NCBI GenBank assembly: GCA_046349595.1
Contig: JAXMCA010000001.1
Coordinates: 2,046,001-2,110,000, forward strand
DNA: 64,000 nt
Source of the DNA: JACRLW01 sp046349595
GTDB lineage: Bacteria > Planctomycetota > UBA1135 > UBA2386
Reading direction: 5' to 3'
A program made the translations under genes and the position numbers. This document shows, one piece after another, positions 56,122 to 64,000 of the stretch; the stretch's first letter is position 1; each line of letters starts with the position of its first letter. Under the pieces are notes generated by a model, which did not search any database, was not told where the DNA came from, and saw only the letters and a list, made by a program, of their open reading frames with translations.

Positions 56122-57691
56122 CTACCTTCCGAAGGTCAGATCGCGGACAACGCTCTCGATGGCGATCTGCGAGCGCTTGGCTTCGGCGGCCTGGCGCAAC
56201 CGTCGCCGCCACCCGGTGGGCGTGAGGGTCGCGACCTCGGAGGCCGGGATCGACGAGATCTCGCGGAGGGCGTCGGCGAGGTAGAAGAGCGGGTTGATGC
56301 CGTGCTCGCGGCATGACTGCACCAGCGTCATCAGGATGACGGCGGCCTTGGTCCCGCGTGCGGAACCGAACCACTGCCAGTTGTTCCTTCCGATCACCAG
56401 TTTCCGCAGTGCGCGCTCACAGCCATTGTTCGAGATCTCGCGGATGCGCCCGTCTTCCAGGAAGCGGATCAACGTCGGCCACTGGTTGAGCGCGTAGCCA
56501 ACGCCCTTCATCAGCGGGCCACCCGGCAAGCTCGGTGGTTCGGCTTGGGCCTGATCGAGCCAAGCCTTGATCGCATCGACGATGGGTTTCGATTGCTCTC
56601 TGCGGAGAGCAACCAGATCGGCGTCCGTCAGCGCCTTGCCGGCGTCCGCCTGCTTCTTGGCGAGGCGCTCGACGGCGAAGAGCTTGCCGATCCAGTCGAT
56701 CACCTTCAGCGCGTTCGTGTCGCCGACCTTCCGTGCCTTGTCGAAGTAGCGGGCGTGAGCCCAGCAACCGATCCTCGTGATGAGGTCAGGGTCCAGGCCA
56801 TCGAAGCAATCATGCCCATCGCTCTGCAGCCGACCGCGCCGGCCACCGAGGATGTCCTTCGGGCCGTCCCGGTTGCGCGAGTTCGTGGCGCTGTAGAAGA
56901 CGCCCGCGTGCTGATCACGGATCGCCCAGATGTTGACCTTCCGTTCGCCTGGGCGAGGTCCGTTGCGCTGCACGACTTCGGAGTCGTCGATCTGCAACAC
57001 CGAGTGCGCCAGGCTGGCGAGGACCTCCTCGCGAATAGCTTTGTAGATCGGCTCGAGCAACTCTGCGCAGCGGATCGTCGAGTTGCACATCACGCTGCGC
57101 GACAGCGACAGTCCTTCGGCCGCATTTCGTCTCGAGCCGCGCGCACGGCATGTGGTTGGCGAAGCGCTCGAAGATGATCTGTGCGAGGAAGTTCGCTCCG
57201 AGCAGGCACTTGTCCAGCACTCGCGGCAAGCCCGGCGCGACCAGGATCTCACCTTCGCACTTCGGGCATGCGACCTTCTCACGGACCACCTCGTTGACGA
57301 AGGTGAACTCGATGCGCTCGAGCTCTCGGCTCGTCACCTCGCCGATCTTCACGCGAGTCGTCTTGCAGCACGGGCAGGGCAGATCCTCTCGAGGAACCCT
57401 GCACTCGATCCGCTTGCGGGGAAGGTGATCTGGGAAGTCGAGGCGACGCTTGGTCTTCTTCCGCGTGTGCTCGGGGATGGTGATCGCCTCGGCTTCTGCC
57501 TCGGTCTTCTTCGCCTCAGCCTGCAACTCCTCGATCTCCTGGAACGGCAGCAGACCCGTGGGGTCGAAGTAGCGATCCTTCTCCGAGCTCCTGCCGAACT
57601 TGCCACGACGCAGATCGGCGAGTTCGGTCCTCAGCAGATCGATCGTGTGCAGCAGCGTCGGAATGAGATCGCGCATCTGCGTCTCATCCAT
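56122..57691 (-). pseudogene. tnpC: IS66 transposase TnpC, frameshifted (copy 1)
   Basis: The N-terminal half from ATG at 57691 (MDETQMRDLIPTLLHTIDLL, then leucine-rich helix and zinc finger C-x2-C...C-x2-C: 'PCPCCKTTR', 'ACPKCEGE') reads to about nt 57130 ('ARLET'). There the frame shifts, and the DDE half ('SVLQIDDSEVVQ', 'CWAHARYFDKARK', 'NNGCERALRKLVIGRNNW') continues to 56122. The normal product would be 524 residues. Compared with copy 2, four bases are missing: one at the frameshift and three at 'CWAH-A-RYF' (copy 2 has CWAHVRRYF). Confidence 0.9.
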
Positions 57692-58100
57692 CTCCTCGAC
57701 CCTCACCTGTTTCGGCTGCTTGCCCACCGCGCCTACCAATACGAATCGAACGCGCAAAGTGGCGCCGAACTTTCGCTTTCCTCAAGTCGATTCCTTCGAG
57801 CAGCATCATGAGCTGCGCGCGGTCGACCTTCACGTGTGTCTTGTCGTCGGTCGAGGGCTGCCAGTTGTCGAAGGTCCCGCTCTCGAGTCGCTTCGCCGCC
57901 AGCCAGAAGCCGTTGCCGTCCCACACCAGCAGCTTCACGTGACTGCGTCGACGGTTGAGGAACGCGAACACGTCGCCGCTGTAGGGATCGCGATGGAAGC
58001 GATGCTCGACGATCGCACACAGACCGTCGAACTGCTTGCGCATGTCGGTGACCTCGCACGCGAGGTAGACCCGCACCTGGGCAGGGATGCTCAGGACCAC
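57684..58100 (-). CDS. tnpB: IS66 accessory protein TnpB (copy 1)
   Basis: 138 residues from GTG at 58100, overlapping the tnpA stop by 10 nt. 'VYLACEVTDMRKQFDGLCAIV', 'DVFAFLNRRRSHVKLLVWDGNGFWL' and 'LEGIDLRK' are the conserved elements of IS66 Orf2 (PF05717). It is required with TnpA and TnpC for transposition. Protein identical to that of copy 2. Confidence 0.95.
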   Translation of the reverse strand: MVLSIPAQVRVYLACEVTDMRKQFDGLCAIVEHRFHRDPYSGDVFAFLNRRRSHVKLLVWDGNGFWLAAKRLESGTFDNWQPSTDDKTHVKVDRAQLMMLLEGIDLRKAKVRRHFARSIRIGRRGGQAAETGEGRGDG

Positions 58101-58423
58101 AGATCGATCCTCCGCAGGACGTGATCGACGACGCGTTCCGCCGCAGCACCTCGCAACTCGATGGCGAGACCGTTCGCGTGACGGACCACGATGTCTGCAG
58201 CTGAACCTCCGCCGACTTCCGGAGTCAGGGAAGGAGTCTCGCACTCTGCAACCACGAGCTCCGCGAACGCCGGACCCGACTCCGCCCGCAACCGGTGCGC
58301 CCACCAGCTCAAGGTCCCAACCGGGATCCCGGAGCACTCGGAAAGCTCACGCAGCGACAGTCCCTCGGACTCACGCCGCGCGAGAAGACGGGTCATCTGC
58401 CGCCGCCGTACTCGACTTGCCAT
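58091..58423 (-). CDS. tnpA: IS66 accessory protein TnpA (copy 1)
   Basis: 110 residues (MASRVRRRQMTRLLARRESE...). A helix-turn-helix ('LSLRELSECSGIPVGTLSWW') is followed by a short C-terminal part. Typical IS66 Orf1, DNA-binding accessory factor. Intact here; in copy 2 the start is frameshifted by two extra bases. Confidence 0.93.
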   Translation of the reverse strand: MASRVRRRQMTRLLARRESEGLSLRELSECSGIPVGTLSWWAHRLRAESGPAFAELVVAECETPSLTPEVGGGSAADIVVRHANGLAIELRGAAAERVVDHVLRRIDLWS

Positions 58424-58481
58424 CGCGCCGATCCTCGCGGCGCGAAATCGCGAAACCAGATGTGGTTGGCGGAACAGTTAC

Positions 58482-58489
58482 GACAGCAC
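58482..58489 (+). repeat. Target duplication, IS66 copy 1, right
   Basis: GACAGCAC, identical to 56055-56062. Confidence 0.95.
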
Positions 58490-59264
58490 CAACAACGACG
58501 ACGTCACGCGTCTGATGGCTGGCGAGCGCGCCGTGCTGCTCGCGACCGACCCGCCCTACTTGGTCAGCTACCAAGGCGGCAACCACCCGCAGAGCACGGT
58601 CAACAAGCCCGACGTGAAGGACAAGCACTGGGACGACTACGTCGATCCCGAGAGCAGCGTCGACTTCTTCGCGACCTTTCTGCGCGTCGCGCTGCGCCAC
58701 TGCATCGATCGCGTGCCGGTCTACCAGTGGCACGCGACGCGGCGCCAGGCTCTGGTCGAGCAGGCGTGGCAGCAGAACGGCCTGCTCGTGCACCAGACCA
58801 TCGTGTGGGCGAAGGCGCGCGGCGCATCGCTCACGCACTCGCACTTCTTGTGGAGCCACGAGCCCGCGTTCTACGGCTGGCCCGAGGGCTCGATGCCCGA
58901 CAAGGATCGCCGCCCGGACCCCGGCGATCGCACGGTGTGGGAGATCGACCAGCAGGGCCAGAACGACGGCATCCATCCGACCCAGAAGCCCTTGGAGATC
59001 TTCGAGCGCCCGATCCGCTACCACACGCGTCGCGGCGAGGTCGTGCTCGAACCGTTCAGCGGCAGCGGCTCGCAGATCATCGCGGCTGAGCGCCATGGGC
59101 GTCGCTGCTTCGCGATGGAGCTGTCGCCGGCCTTCGTCGATGCAGCTCTGCTCCGTTGGGAGAATGCGACCGGCCAGCAGGCCACCCTGGACGGCGATGG
59201 ACGAAGCTTCGCCGAGATCACCACCGAGCGCCGCGCGACGGAGACCAGCGCCGAGGAGCCGTGA
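58490..59264 (+). pseudogene. C-terminal part of ParB-DNA methyltransferase gene
   Basis: Continues the gene cut at 56062. The frame reads 'NNDDVTRLMAGERAVLLATD' then PPYLVSY: motif IV DPPY at 58548-58559. It ends with motif I at 59050-59075 ('LEPFSGSGSQIIAAERHGRR'), so the motif order is that of beta-class N4-cytosine/N6-adenine methyltransferases. 'HPTQKPLEIFERPI' is also typical. Without its target-selecting N-terminal part and a start it is not expected to be made as a full enzyme. Its stop overlaps the next start (GTGA). Confidence 0.88.
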
Positions 59265-59752
59265 GCGACCGCACCAACGAGAACGGCCGCGACCATGGAG
59301 GTCGCTTCGCGAAGGGCAACCCGGGCGGCCCGGGTGGCCCCCGCAAGCGCAGCTTCGAGCTGCGGCGCGCCGCGGAGGAAGCCGTCACGCCCGAACATGT
59401 GCAGGCGCTGATCCGCAAGGCCATCCGCCTGGGACTTGAAGGCAACATCCACGCGATCCGCCTCGTCCTGGAGCGCGTGACCGGACGCCCTGCGGAAGCA
59501 CCGCAAGACGCCGCACCGCTCGGAATCACCCTGCCGGCGCTCCGCGCTGTCGAAGACTGCAACCGCGCCCTCGACTCGATCACGGACGGCCTGTGCCAGG
59601 GCACCATCGACCGCGACTCGGCAACCGTCCTGATCGAGCTGGTGCAGACCCGCATCAAGGCCATCGAACTCGGCGAGCTCGAACAGCGACTCTCCAACCT
59701 CGAAGCCGACGCCGAGGCGACCGGCATGCGGGGTCGTCCGCGTCGCGCGTGA
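59261..59752 (+). CDS. DUF5681-like protein, phage-type
   Basis: 163 residues from GTG at 59261. 'GGRFAKGNPGGPGGPRKRSF' near the N-terminus is the DUF5681 signature (G.RF.kGnpG.P.G), followed by helical segments ('RAAEEAVTPEHVQALIRKAI', 'VLERVTGRPAEA'). Such proteins are commonly encoded near terminase genes of prophages and integrative elements. The start overlaps the methyltransferase stop; the next gene begins 3 nt after its stop. Confidence 0.75.
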   Translation: MSDRTNENGRDHGGRFAKGNPGGPGGPRKRSFELRRAAEEAVTPEHVQALIRKAIRLGLEGNIHAIRLVLERVTGRPAEAPQDAAPLGITLPALRAVEDCNRALDSITDGLCQGTIDRDSATVLIELVQTRIKAIELGELEQRLSNLEADAEATGMRGRPRRA

Positions 59753-59755
59753 CCC

Positions 59756-60119
59756 ATGAAGCGTGGACTACGAGATCGCGTCGATCGTCTTGGCCAGACC
59801 CTTGCGCTGCGCCCGATCCCGCCCACCGCGATCGACCAGGCATTCGAGCACTTCCGCGGCACCGGGGTGCTGCCCGACAACCAGCGCCTCGCGCACGAGG
59901 TCGCGCGGCTGACGCTGAGCGGTCGGCCCAAGCCATTCCAGGGGCCCGGGGACCTGCGCGCGGCAATTGCCAGGCTGGGGTTCATCGCGAAGGAGCTGCC
60001 GGACGAAGCACACGATCCTTCGCCACCGCCGCCGCGAAACCGACTGCGCGGGGTGCTGTTCGACGAGGCCGTGCATGGCAGTCCCGCTGCGCGAGAGGCT
60101 GCTCGCCTGGCGCTACAGC
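59756..60119 (+). pseudogene. Unknown phage-type protein, N-terminal half, split by IS66 copy 2
   Basis: 121 codons from ATG at 59756 ('MKRGLRDRVDRLGQTLALRP'), rich in Arg, Pro and Ala. The gene is interrupted at 60119 by an IS66 element and continues in frame at 62553 after one duplicated target copy is removed. The restored product is 285 residues with no internal stop. I recognise no domain. Confidence 0.8.
60112..60119 (+). repeat. Target duplication, IS66 copy 2, left
   Basis: GCTACAGC, identical to 62545-62552. Confidence 0.95.
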
Positions 60120-60177
60120 GTAACTGTTCCGCCAACCACATCTGGTTTTGCGATTTCGCGCCGCGAGGATCGGCGCG

Positions 60178-60512
60178 ATGGCAAGTCGAGAGTACGGCGG
60201 CGGCAGATGACCCGTCTTCTCGCGCGGCGTGAGTCCGAGGGACTGTCGCTGCGTGAGCTTTCCGAGTGCTCCGGGATCCCGGTTGGGACCTTGAGCTGGT
60301 GGGCGCACCGGTTGCGGGCGGAGTCGGGTCCGGCGTTCGCGGAGCTCGTGGTTGCAGAGTGCGAGACTCCTTCCCTGACTCCGGAAGTCGGCGGAGGTTC
60401 AGCTGCAGACATCGTGGTCCGTCACGCGAACGGTCTCGCCATCGAGTTGCGAGGTGCTGCGGCGGAACGCGTCGTCGATCACGTCCTGCGGAGGATCGAT
60501 CTGTGGTCCTGA
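60178..60512 (+). pseudogene. tnpA: IS66 TnpA with 2-bp insertion near the start (copy 2)
   Basis: The ATG at 60178 corresponds to the copy 1 start but meets a stop after 10 codons because of an extra AG (sequence CGAGAGTACGG where copy 1 has CGAGTACGG). An ATG at 60207 restarts the correct frame and would give a 101-residue protein still carrying the helix-turn-helix, so some function may remain. Confidence 0.8.
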
Positions 60513-60919
60513 GCATCCCTGCCCAGGTGCGGGTCTACCTCGCGTGCGAGGTCACCGACATGCGCAAGCAGTTCGACGGTCTGTGTGCGATCGTCGAGCA
60601 TCGCTTCCATCGCGATCCCTACAGCGGCGACGTGTTCGCGTTCCTCAACCGTCGACGCAGTCACGTGAAGCTGCTGGTGTGGGACGGCAACGGCTTCTGG
60701 CTGGCGGCGAAGCGACTCGAGAGCGGGACCTTCGACAACTGGCAGCCCTCGACCGACGACAAGACACACGTGAAGGTCGACCGCGCGCAGCTCATGATGC
60801 TGCTCGAAGGAATCGACTTGAGGAAAGCGAAAGTTCGGCGCCACTTTGCGCGTTCGATTCGTATTGGTAGGCGCGGTGGGCAAGCAGCCGAAACAGGTGA
60901 GGGTCGAGGAGATGGATGA
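60503..60919 (+). CDS. tnpB: IS66 accessory protein TnpB (copy 2)
   Basis: 138 residues from GTG at 60503, identical in sequence to the copy 1 protein. It overlaps tnpA by 10 nt and tnpC by 8 nt, the usual IS66 coupling. Confidence 0.95.
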   Translation: MVLSIPAQVRVYLACEVTDMRKQFDGLCAIVEHRFHRDPYSGDVFAFLNRRRSHVKLLVWDGNGFWLAAKRLESGTFDNWQPSTDDKTHVKVDRAQLMMLLEGIDLRKAKVRRHFARSIRIGRRGGQAAETGEGRGDG

Positions 60920-62485
60920 GACGCAGATGCGCGATCTCATTCCGACGCTGCTGCACACGATCGATCTGCTGAGGACCGAACTCGCCGATCTGCGTCGTGG
61001 CAAGTTCGGCAGGAGCTCGGAGAAGGATCGCTACTTCGACCCCACGGGTCTGCTGCCGTTCCAGGAGATCGAGGAGTTGCAGGCTGAGGCGAAGAAGACC
61101 GAGGCAGAAGCCGAGGCGATCACCATCCCCGAGCACACGCGGAAGAAGACCAAGCGTCGCCTCGACTTCCCAGATCACCTTCCCCGCAAGCGGATCGAGT
61201 GCAGGGTTCCTCGAGAGGATCTGCCCTGCCCGTGCTGCAAGACGACTCGCGTGAAGATCGGCGAGGTGACGAGCCGAGAGCTCGAGCGCATCGAGTTCAC
61301 CTTCGTCAACGAGGTGGTCCGTGAGAAGGTCGCATGCCCGAAGTGCGAAGGTGAGATCCTGGTCGCGCCGGGCTTGCCGCGAGTGCTGGACAAGTGCCTG
61401 CTCGGAGCGAACTTCCTCGCACAGATCATCTTCGAGCGCTTCGCCAACCACATGCCGTACGCGCGGCTCGAGACGAGTACGCGGCCGAAGGACTGTCGCT
61501 GTCGCGCAGCGTGATGTGCAACTCGACGATCCGCTGCGCAGAGTTGCTCGAGCCGATCTACAAAGCTATTCGCGAGGAGGTCCTCGCCAGCCTGGCGCAC
61601 TCGGTGTTGCAGATCGACGACTCCGAAGTCGTGCAGCGCAACGGACCTCGCCCAGGCGAACGGAAGGTCAACATCTGGGCGATCCGTGATCAGCACGCGG
61701 GCGTCTTCTACAGCGCCACGAACTCGCGCAACCGGGACGGCCCGAAGGACATCCTCGGTGGCCGGCGCGGTCGGCTGCAGAGCGATGGGCATGATTGCTT
61801 CGATGGCCTGGACCCTGACCTCATCACGAGGATCGGTTGCTGGGCTCACGTACGCCGCTACTTCGACAAGGCACGGAAGGTCGGCGACACGAACGCGCTG
61901 AAGGTGATCGACTGGATCGGCAAGCTCTTCGCCGTCGAGCGCCTCGCCAAGAAGCAGGCGGACGCCGGCAAGGCGCTGACGGACGCCGATCTGGTTGCTC
62001 TCCGCAGAGAGCAATCGAAACCCATCGTCGATGCGATCAAGGCTTGGCTCGATCAGGCCCAAGCCGAACCACCGAGCTTGCCGGGTGGCCCGCTGATGAA
62101 GGGCGTTGGCTACGCGCTCAACCAGTGGCCGACGTTGATCCGCTTCCTGGAAGACGGGCGCATCCGCGAGATCTCGAACAATGGCTGTGAGCGCGCACTG
62201 CGGAAACTGGTGATCGGAAGGAACAACTGGCAGTGGTTCGGTTCCGCACGCGGGACCAAGGCCGCCGTCATCCTGATGACGCTGGTGCAGTCATGCCGCG
62301 AGCACGGCATCAACCCGCTCTTCTACCTCGCCGACGCCCTCCGCGAGATCTCGTCGATCCCGGCCTCCGAGGTCGCGACCCTCACGCCCAGCGGATGGCG
62401 GCGACGGTTGCGCCAAGCCGCCGAAGCCAAGCGCTCGCAGATCGCCATCGAGAGCGTTGTCCGCGATCTGACCTTCGGAAGGTAG
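60912..62485 (+). pseudogene. tnpC: IS66 transposase TnpC, frameshifted (copy 2)
   Basis: N-terminal half from ATG at 60912 to about 61475 ('YARLET'), then a shift of one base into 'DEYAAEGLSLSRSVMCNSTI' and the DDE half ending at 62485. Adding one G at about 61470 ('gaggacgag') restores a 524-residue protein of normal IS66 length. The canonical 'CWAHVRRYFDKA' is intact here. Catalytic-domain sequence otherwise equals copy 1 except for one Thr/Ser difference. Confidence 0.9.
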
Positions 62486-62544
62486 TTGCCTCCGCCGGCC
62501 CTCGAAACGCCGCTGGGAACCGGTGCACGTCGCAGAACAGTTAC

Positions 62545-62552
62545 GCTACAGC
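62545..62552 (+). repeat. Target duplication, IS66 copy 2, right
   Basis: GCTACAGC, identical to 60112-60119. Confidence 0.95.
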
Positions 62553-63046
62553 TGCAGGTCCAGGCCGGGGTCGACGTGACCGCCGACACCTTCCTCGCGC
62601 ATCGGCAGCCGCCAGACTTCGGCTGCCTCGGGCTCCACCTGCTCGGCTTCCCCGAGTGCGTCGCGATCCCACCGTACGAGGCGCAGGCGCATCGACTCTT
62701 CGCGCGACAGGCGGCGATCCGCGAGCGCATCATTCACGACGACACGAACGCCTTCGAGTCGATCGCAGCCGCGATCCGGCGCTTCCGCGCGACCGCGGAA
62801 CTACCTGAGGACGAGCTGCTGCGCGAGTGCGTCCTCGCCGACACCGAGTTCGTCGCCTTGATCCGGCACATGATCGGAGAGGGCGACGCCGAGCTGATCG
62901 CGATGCTCGATCACGTGGCGACCGCCAACCACTCGGCGCGAACCGCGCCTCTCCAACACCTCCAGGGGCTCGTTCGAGCCGGTCGCCTGTTCCACCGAGA
63001 GCACGAAGTCGACTCGGAGTCCGATCAGGACACGTGGTCTTTCTAA
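62553..63046 (+). pseudogene. Unknown phage-type protein, C-terminal half
   Basis: Continues the gene cut at 60119 (junction reads Ala-Leu-Gln-Leu-Gln-Val-Gln-Ala). 164 residues, mostly helical and acidic ('LLRECVLADTEFVALIRHMI', 'LIAMLDHVATANHSA'). No domain recognised. Its position after a DUF5681 protein suggests a phage packaging or structural accessory role, which is inference. Confidence 0.75.
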
Positions 63047-63139
63047 TGCACCGTCTTGGCGCCCAGGCACGAAATGATCCCCGGATTAAGGCATTGGCGC
63101 TTGAATCCCGGACACTCCATCGGTGATAAGGACCCTGTT

Positions 63140-63544
63140 ATGGCAAGTGACAAAGGCAAGAATGCTTTCGCGTTCGTCAAGGACTACCTCGGCAAGAAGA
63201 AGGACGCGTCCTTCGCGGAGGTGGCCGAGGCCGCGAAATCGGCCGGACACAAGATCTATCCAATCGTCTACGGGCGCGCGCAGCTGCTGCTCGGGCACGT
63301 GAAGGCGGGCAAGAAGGCGGCGAAGAAGAAGGTCGCGGCGAAGCGCGGGCCTGGCCGCCCGGCCAAGAAGACTGCGGCTCGTGCGATGCCCGCGCGCCGT
63401 GGCCCGGGTCGACCGCGGAAGGCCGCTGCCGTCAACATCGGTGGACTCGAGGGACTCGTCGCGCATGTGCGCGGACTCGAACGCGAGCGGGATCAGCTGC
63501 GCTCCACCATCGAGAAGCTGCGCGGACTGCTCGACAACGTCTGA
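63140..63544 (+). CDS. Small basic AT-hook/histone H1-like protein
   Basis: 134 residues from ATG at 63140. N-terminal globular part (about 1-55: 'NAFAFVKDYLGKKKDASFAEVAEAAKSAG'), a Lys/Ala-rich middle, two AT-hook motifs with the GRP core ('KRGPGRPAKK' near 63343-63372 and 'RRGPGRPRKA' near 63397-63426) and a C-terminal coiled-coil-like helix ('LVAHVRGLERERDQLRSTI'). Likely a DNA-binding protein acting in the minor groove, possibly nucleoid-associated or a regulator of the mobile region. Followed by 212 bp of non-coding DNA before the recombinase. Confidence 0.8.
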   Translation: MASDKGKNAFAFVKDYLGKKKDASFAEVAEAAKSAGHKIYPIVYGRAQLLLGHVKAGKKAAKKKVAAKRGPGRPAKKTAARAMPARRGPGRPRKAAAVNIGGLEGLVAHVRGLERERDQLRSTIEKLRGLLDNV

Positions 63545-63649
63545 GGCGCAGGGCGCGGTCGCGCATTCGACGATCGCGCTCGCCTGCGTGCACAGCCGCG
63601 CGCAGAACATCAAGGCAATACGCGCGAACCGCGGCTCGAAACCTTCGCG

Positions 63650-63727
63650 CCAGGGCACTGCCAATCGCCTTGCTGCGTCGCGTACTCGAGGGAATCTGAC
63701 GCTCGTTCCCAGGGCACTCTGCCAATC
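63650..63727 (+). repeat. Short direct repeat upstream of the recombinase
   Basis: CCAGGGCACTGCCAATC (63650-63666) recurs as CCAGGGCACTCTGCCAATC (63709-63727), differing by a CT insertion. They are 59 bp apart, just before the recombinase start; they could be regulator or recombinase-binding sites. Confidence 0.5.
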
Positions 63728-63756
63728 CAGCAGGCGCCGTTTCGAGCGACCTCCAA

Positions 63757-64000
63757 GTGCAACTCCAAGACGCGACCCTGGCCTTCGACGCGCAGCTCGC
63801 CGCCGACGGCCGTTCCCCACACACCCGACGGCAATACGCGCGGCACGCGGCCGCCCTGGGCCGCTGGTTGGCCCGTACGCGCCGTTCGACCGACCTCGCG
63901 CAGCTCGACCACCGCGATCTGGCGGCGTTCGTCGCCGCCCCTGAGGCGCGCTGTCGCCCCGACGGCGCCGAGAAGCGAGCGACGAGCACCAACGCGTTGA
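63757..64000 (+). CDS. Tyrosine recombinase, N-terminal part (cut by window edge)
   Basis: From GTG at 63757 the frame is open to the window end (81 codons): 'AFDAQLAADGRSPHTRRQYA' then 'RHAAALGRWLARTRRSTDLA' and 'LDHRDLAAFVAAPEA'. This is the SAM-like core-binding domain of XerC/D-type integrases. The catalytic domain lies outside. Start uncertain. Confidence 0.75.
   Translation, partial: MQLQDATLAFDAQLAADGRSPHTRRQYARHAAALGRWLARTRRSTDLAQLDHRDLAAFVAAPEARCRPDGAEKRATSTNAL

Larger units (their letters stand above)
56063..58481 (-). mobile_element. IS66-family element, copy 1
   Basis: 2419 bp with ends GTAACTGTTC and its complement, flanked by the perfect 8-bp duplication GACAGCAC (56055-56062, 58482-58489). 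Gene order on the minus strand is tnpA, tnpB, tnpC with overlapping starts, standard for IS66. tnpC is frameshifted. A hairpin (8-bp stem) lies just inside the tnpC-side end. A second copy in inverse orientation is at 60120-62544. Confidence 0.95.
60120..62544 (+). mobile_element. IS66-family element, copy 2 (inverse orientation)
   Basis: 2425 bp with the same ends as copy 1 (GTAACTGTTC and complement), flanked by perfect 8-bp duplications GCTACAGC (60112-60119, 62545-62552). tnpA (frameshifted start), tnpB and tnpC (frameshifted) run on the plus strand. It is 6 bp longer than copy 1; all six extra bases lie at GTAC sites (2 at 60192, 1 at 61477, 3 at 61850). A cluster of about five substitutions lies inside the tnpC-side end. 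Confidence 0.95.

Noticed and set aside
58482..60119. Composite transposon formed by the two IS66 copies
   Set aside because: Each copy has its own matching target duplication, which shows separate insertions; a composite unit would have one duplication at its outer ends.
61394..61689. Programmed frameshift producing TnpC
   Set aside because: The two copies need different shifts (one copy +1, the other -1) at the same place, and there is no shared slippery sequence; mutation or assembly error is simpler.

Overview
The window is GC-rich bacterial chromosome. No marker gene settles the phylum. The best guess is Planctomycetota: there is a secreted arylsulfatase, there are many genes with no Shine-Dalgarno sequence, there are secreted Gly-rich proteins with carboxypeptidase-regulatory-like repeats, and one secreted nuclease has a C-terminal domain of a kind I associate with deep-branching planctomycetes. 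That assignment is inference from gene content.

Positions 1-44.9 kb look like ordinary core genome with short operons. At 0-10.5 kb are a truncated membrane protein, two secreted Gly-rich proteins, two thioredoxin-like proteins and a zinc-ribbon/SPFH pair resembling YdjG/YdjI. At 10.5-16.2 kb a sulfatase lies divergent from a tight pckA-pfk-fbaB operon (PEP carboxykinase, phosphofructokinase, class I aldolase). At 16.3-21.7 kb a phosphopantetheinyl transferase sits between two DUF4388 paralogues, followed by a secreted endonuclease I and an SGNH hydrolase.

From 21.7 to 42.5 kb there is a large alpha-glucan locus: bacterial-type glycogen synthase (glgA), ADP-glucose pyrophosphorylase (glgC), a debranching enzyme, a GH57 enzyme, and a 1412-residue protein fusing a eukaryote-like GT3 glycogen synthase to a GT35 alpha-glucan phosphorylase. 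Embedded in it are four ATP-grasp ligases (three mutually related), an S51/cyanophycinase-like hydrolase and two alpha/beta-hydrolase esterases, one with a CBM48-like N-terminus. This ligase/hydrolase set is the best candidate for an uncharacterised pathway. A prolyl oligopeptidase and tRNA-Asn close the core part.

From the tRNA to the right edge (44.9-64 kb) the DNA is accessory. It contains an IS91-type transposase with a tyrosine recombinase bracketed by a 23-nt inverted repeat, a GIY-YIG fragment, a 2116-residue RHS protein with an HNH/EndoVII-like C-terminal toxin and an Imm50-like immunity gene, and a phage-like block (ParB-methyltransferase, DUF5681 protein, unknown protein). Two IS66 elements in opposite orientation interrupt the block, each with a perfect 8-bp target duplication, so both interrupted genes can be reconstructed. 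An AT-hook protein and a truncated tyrosine recombinase reach the right edge. No CRISPR array, rRNA or replication origin was seen.
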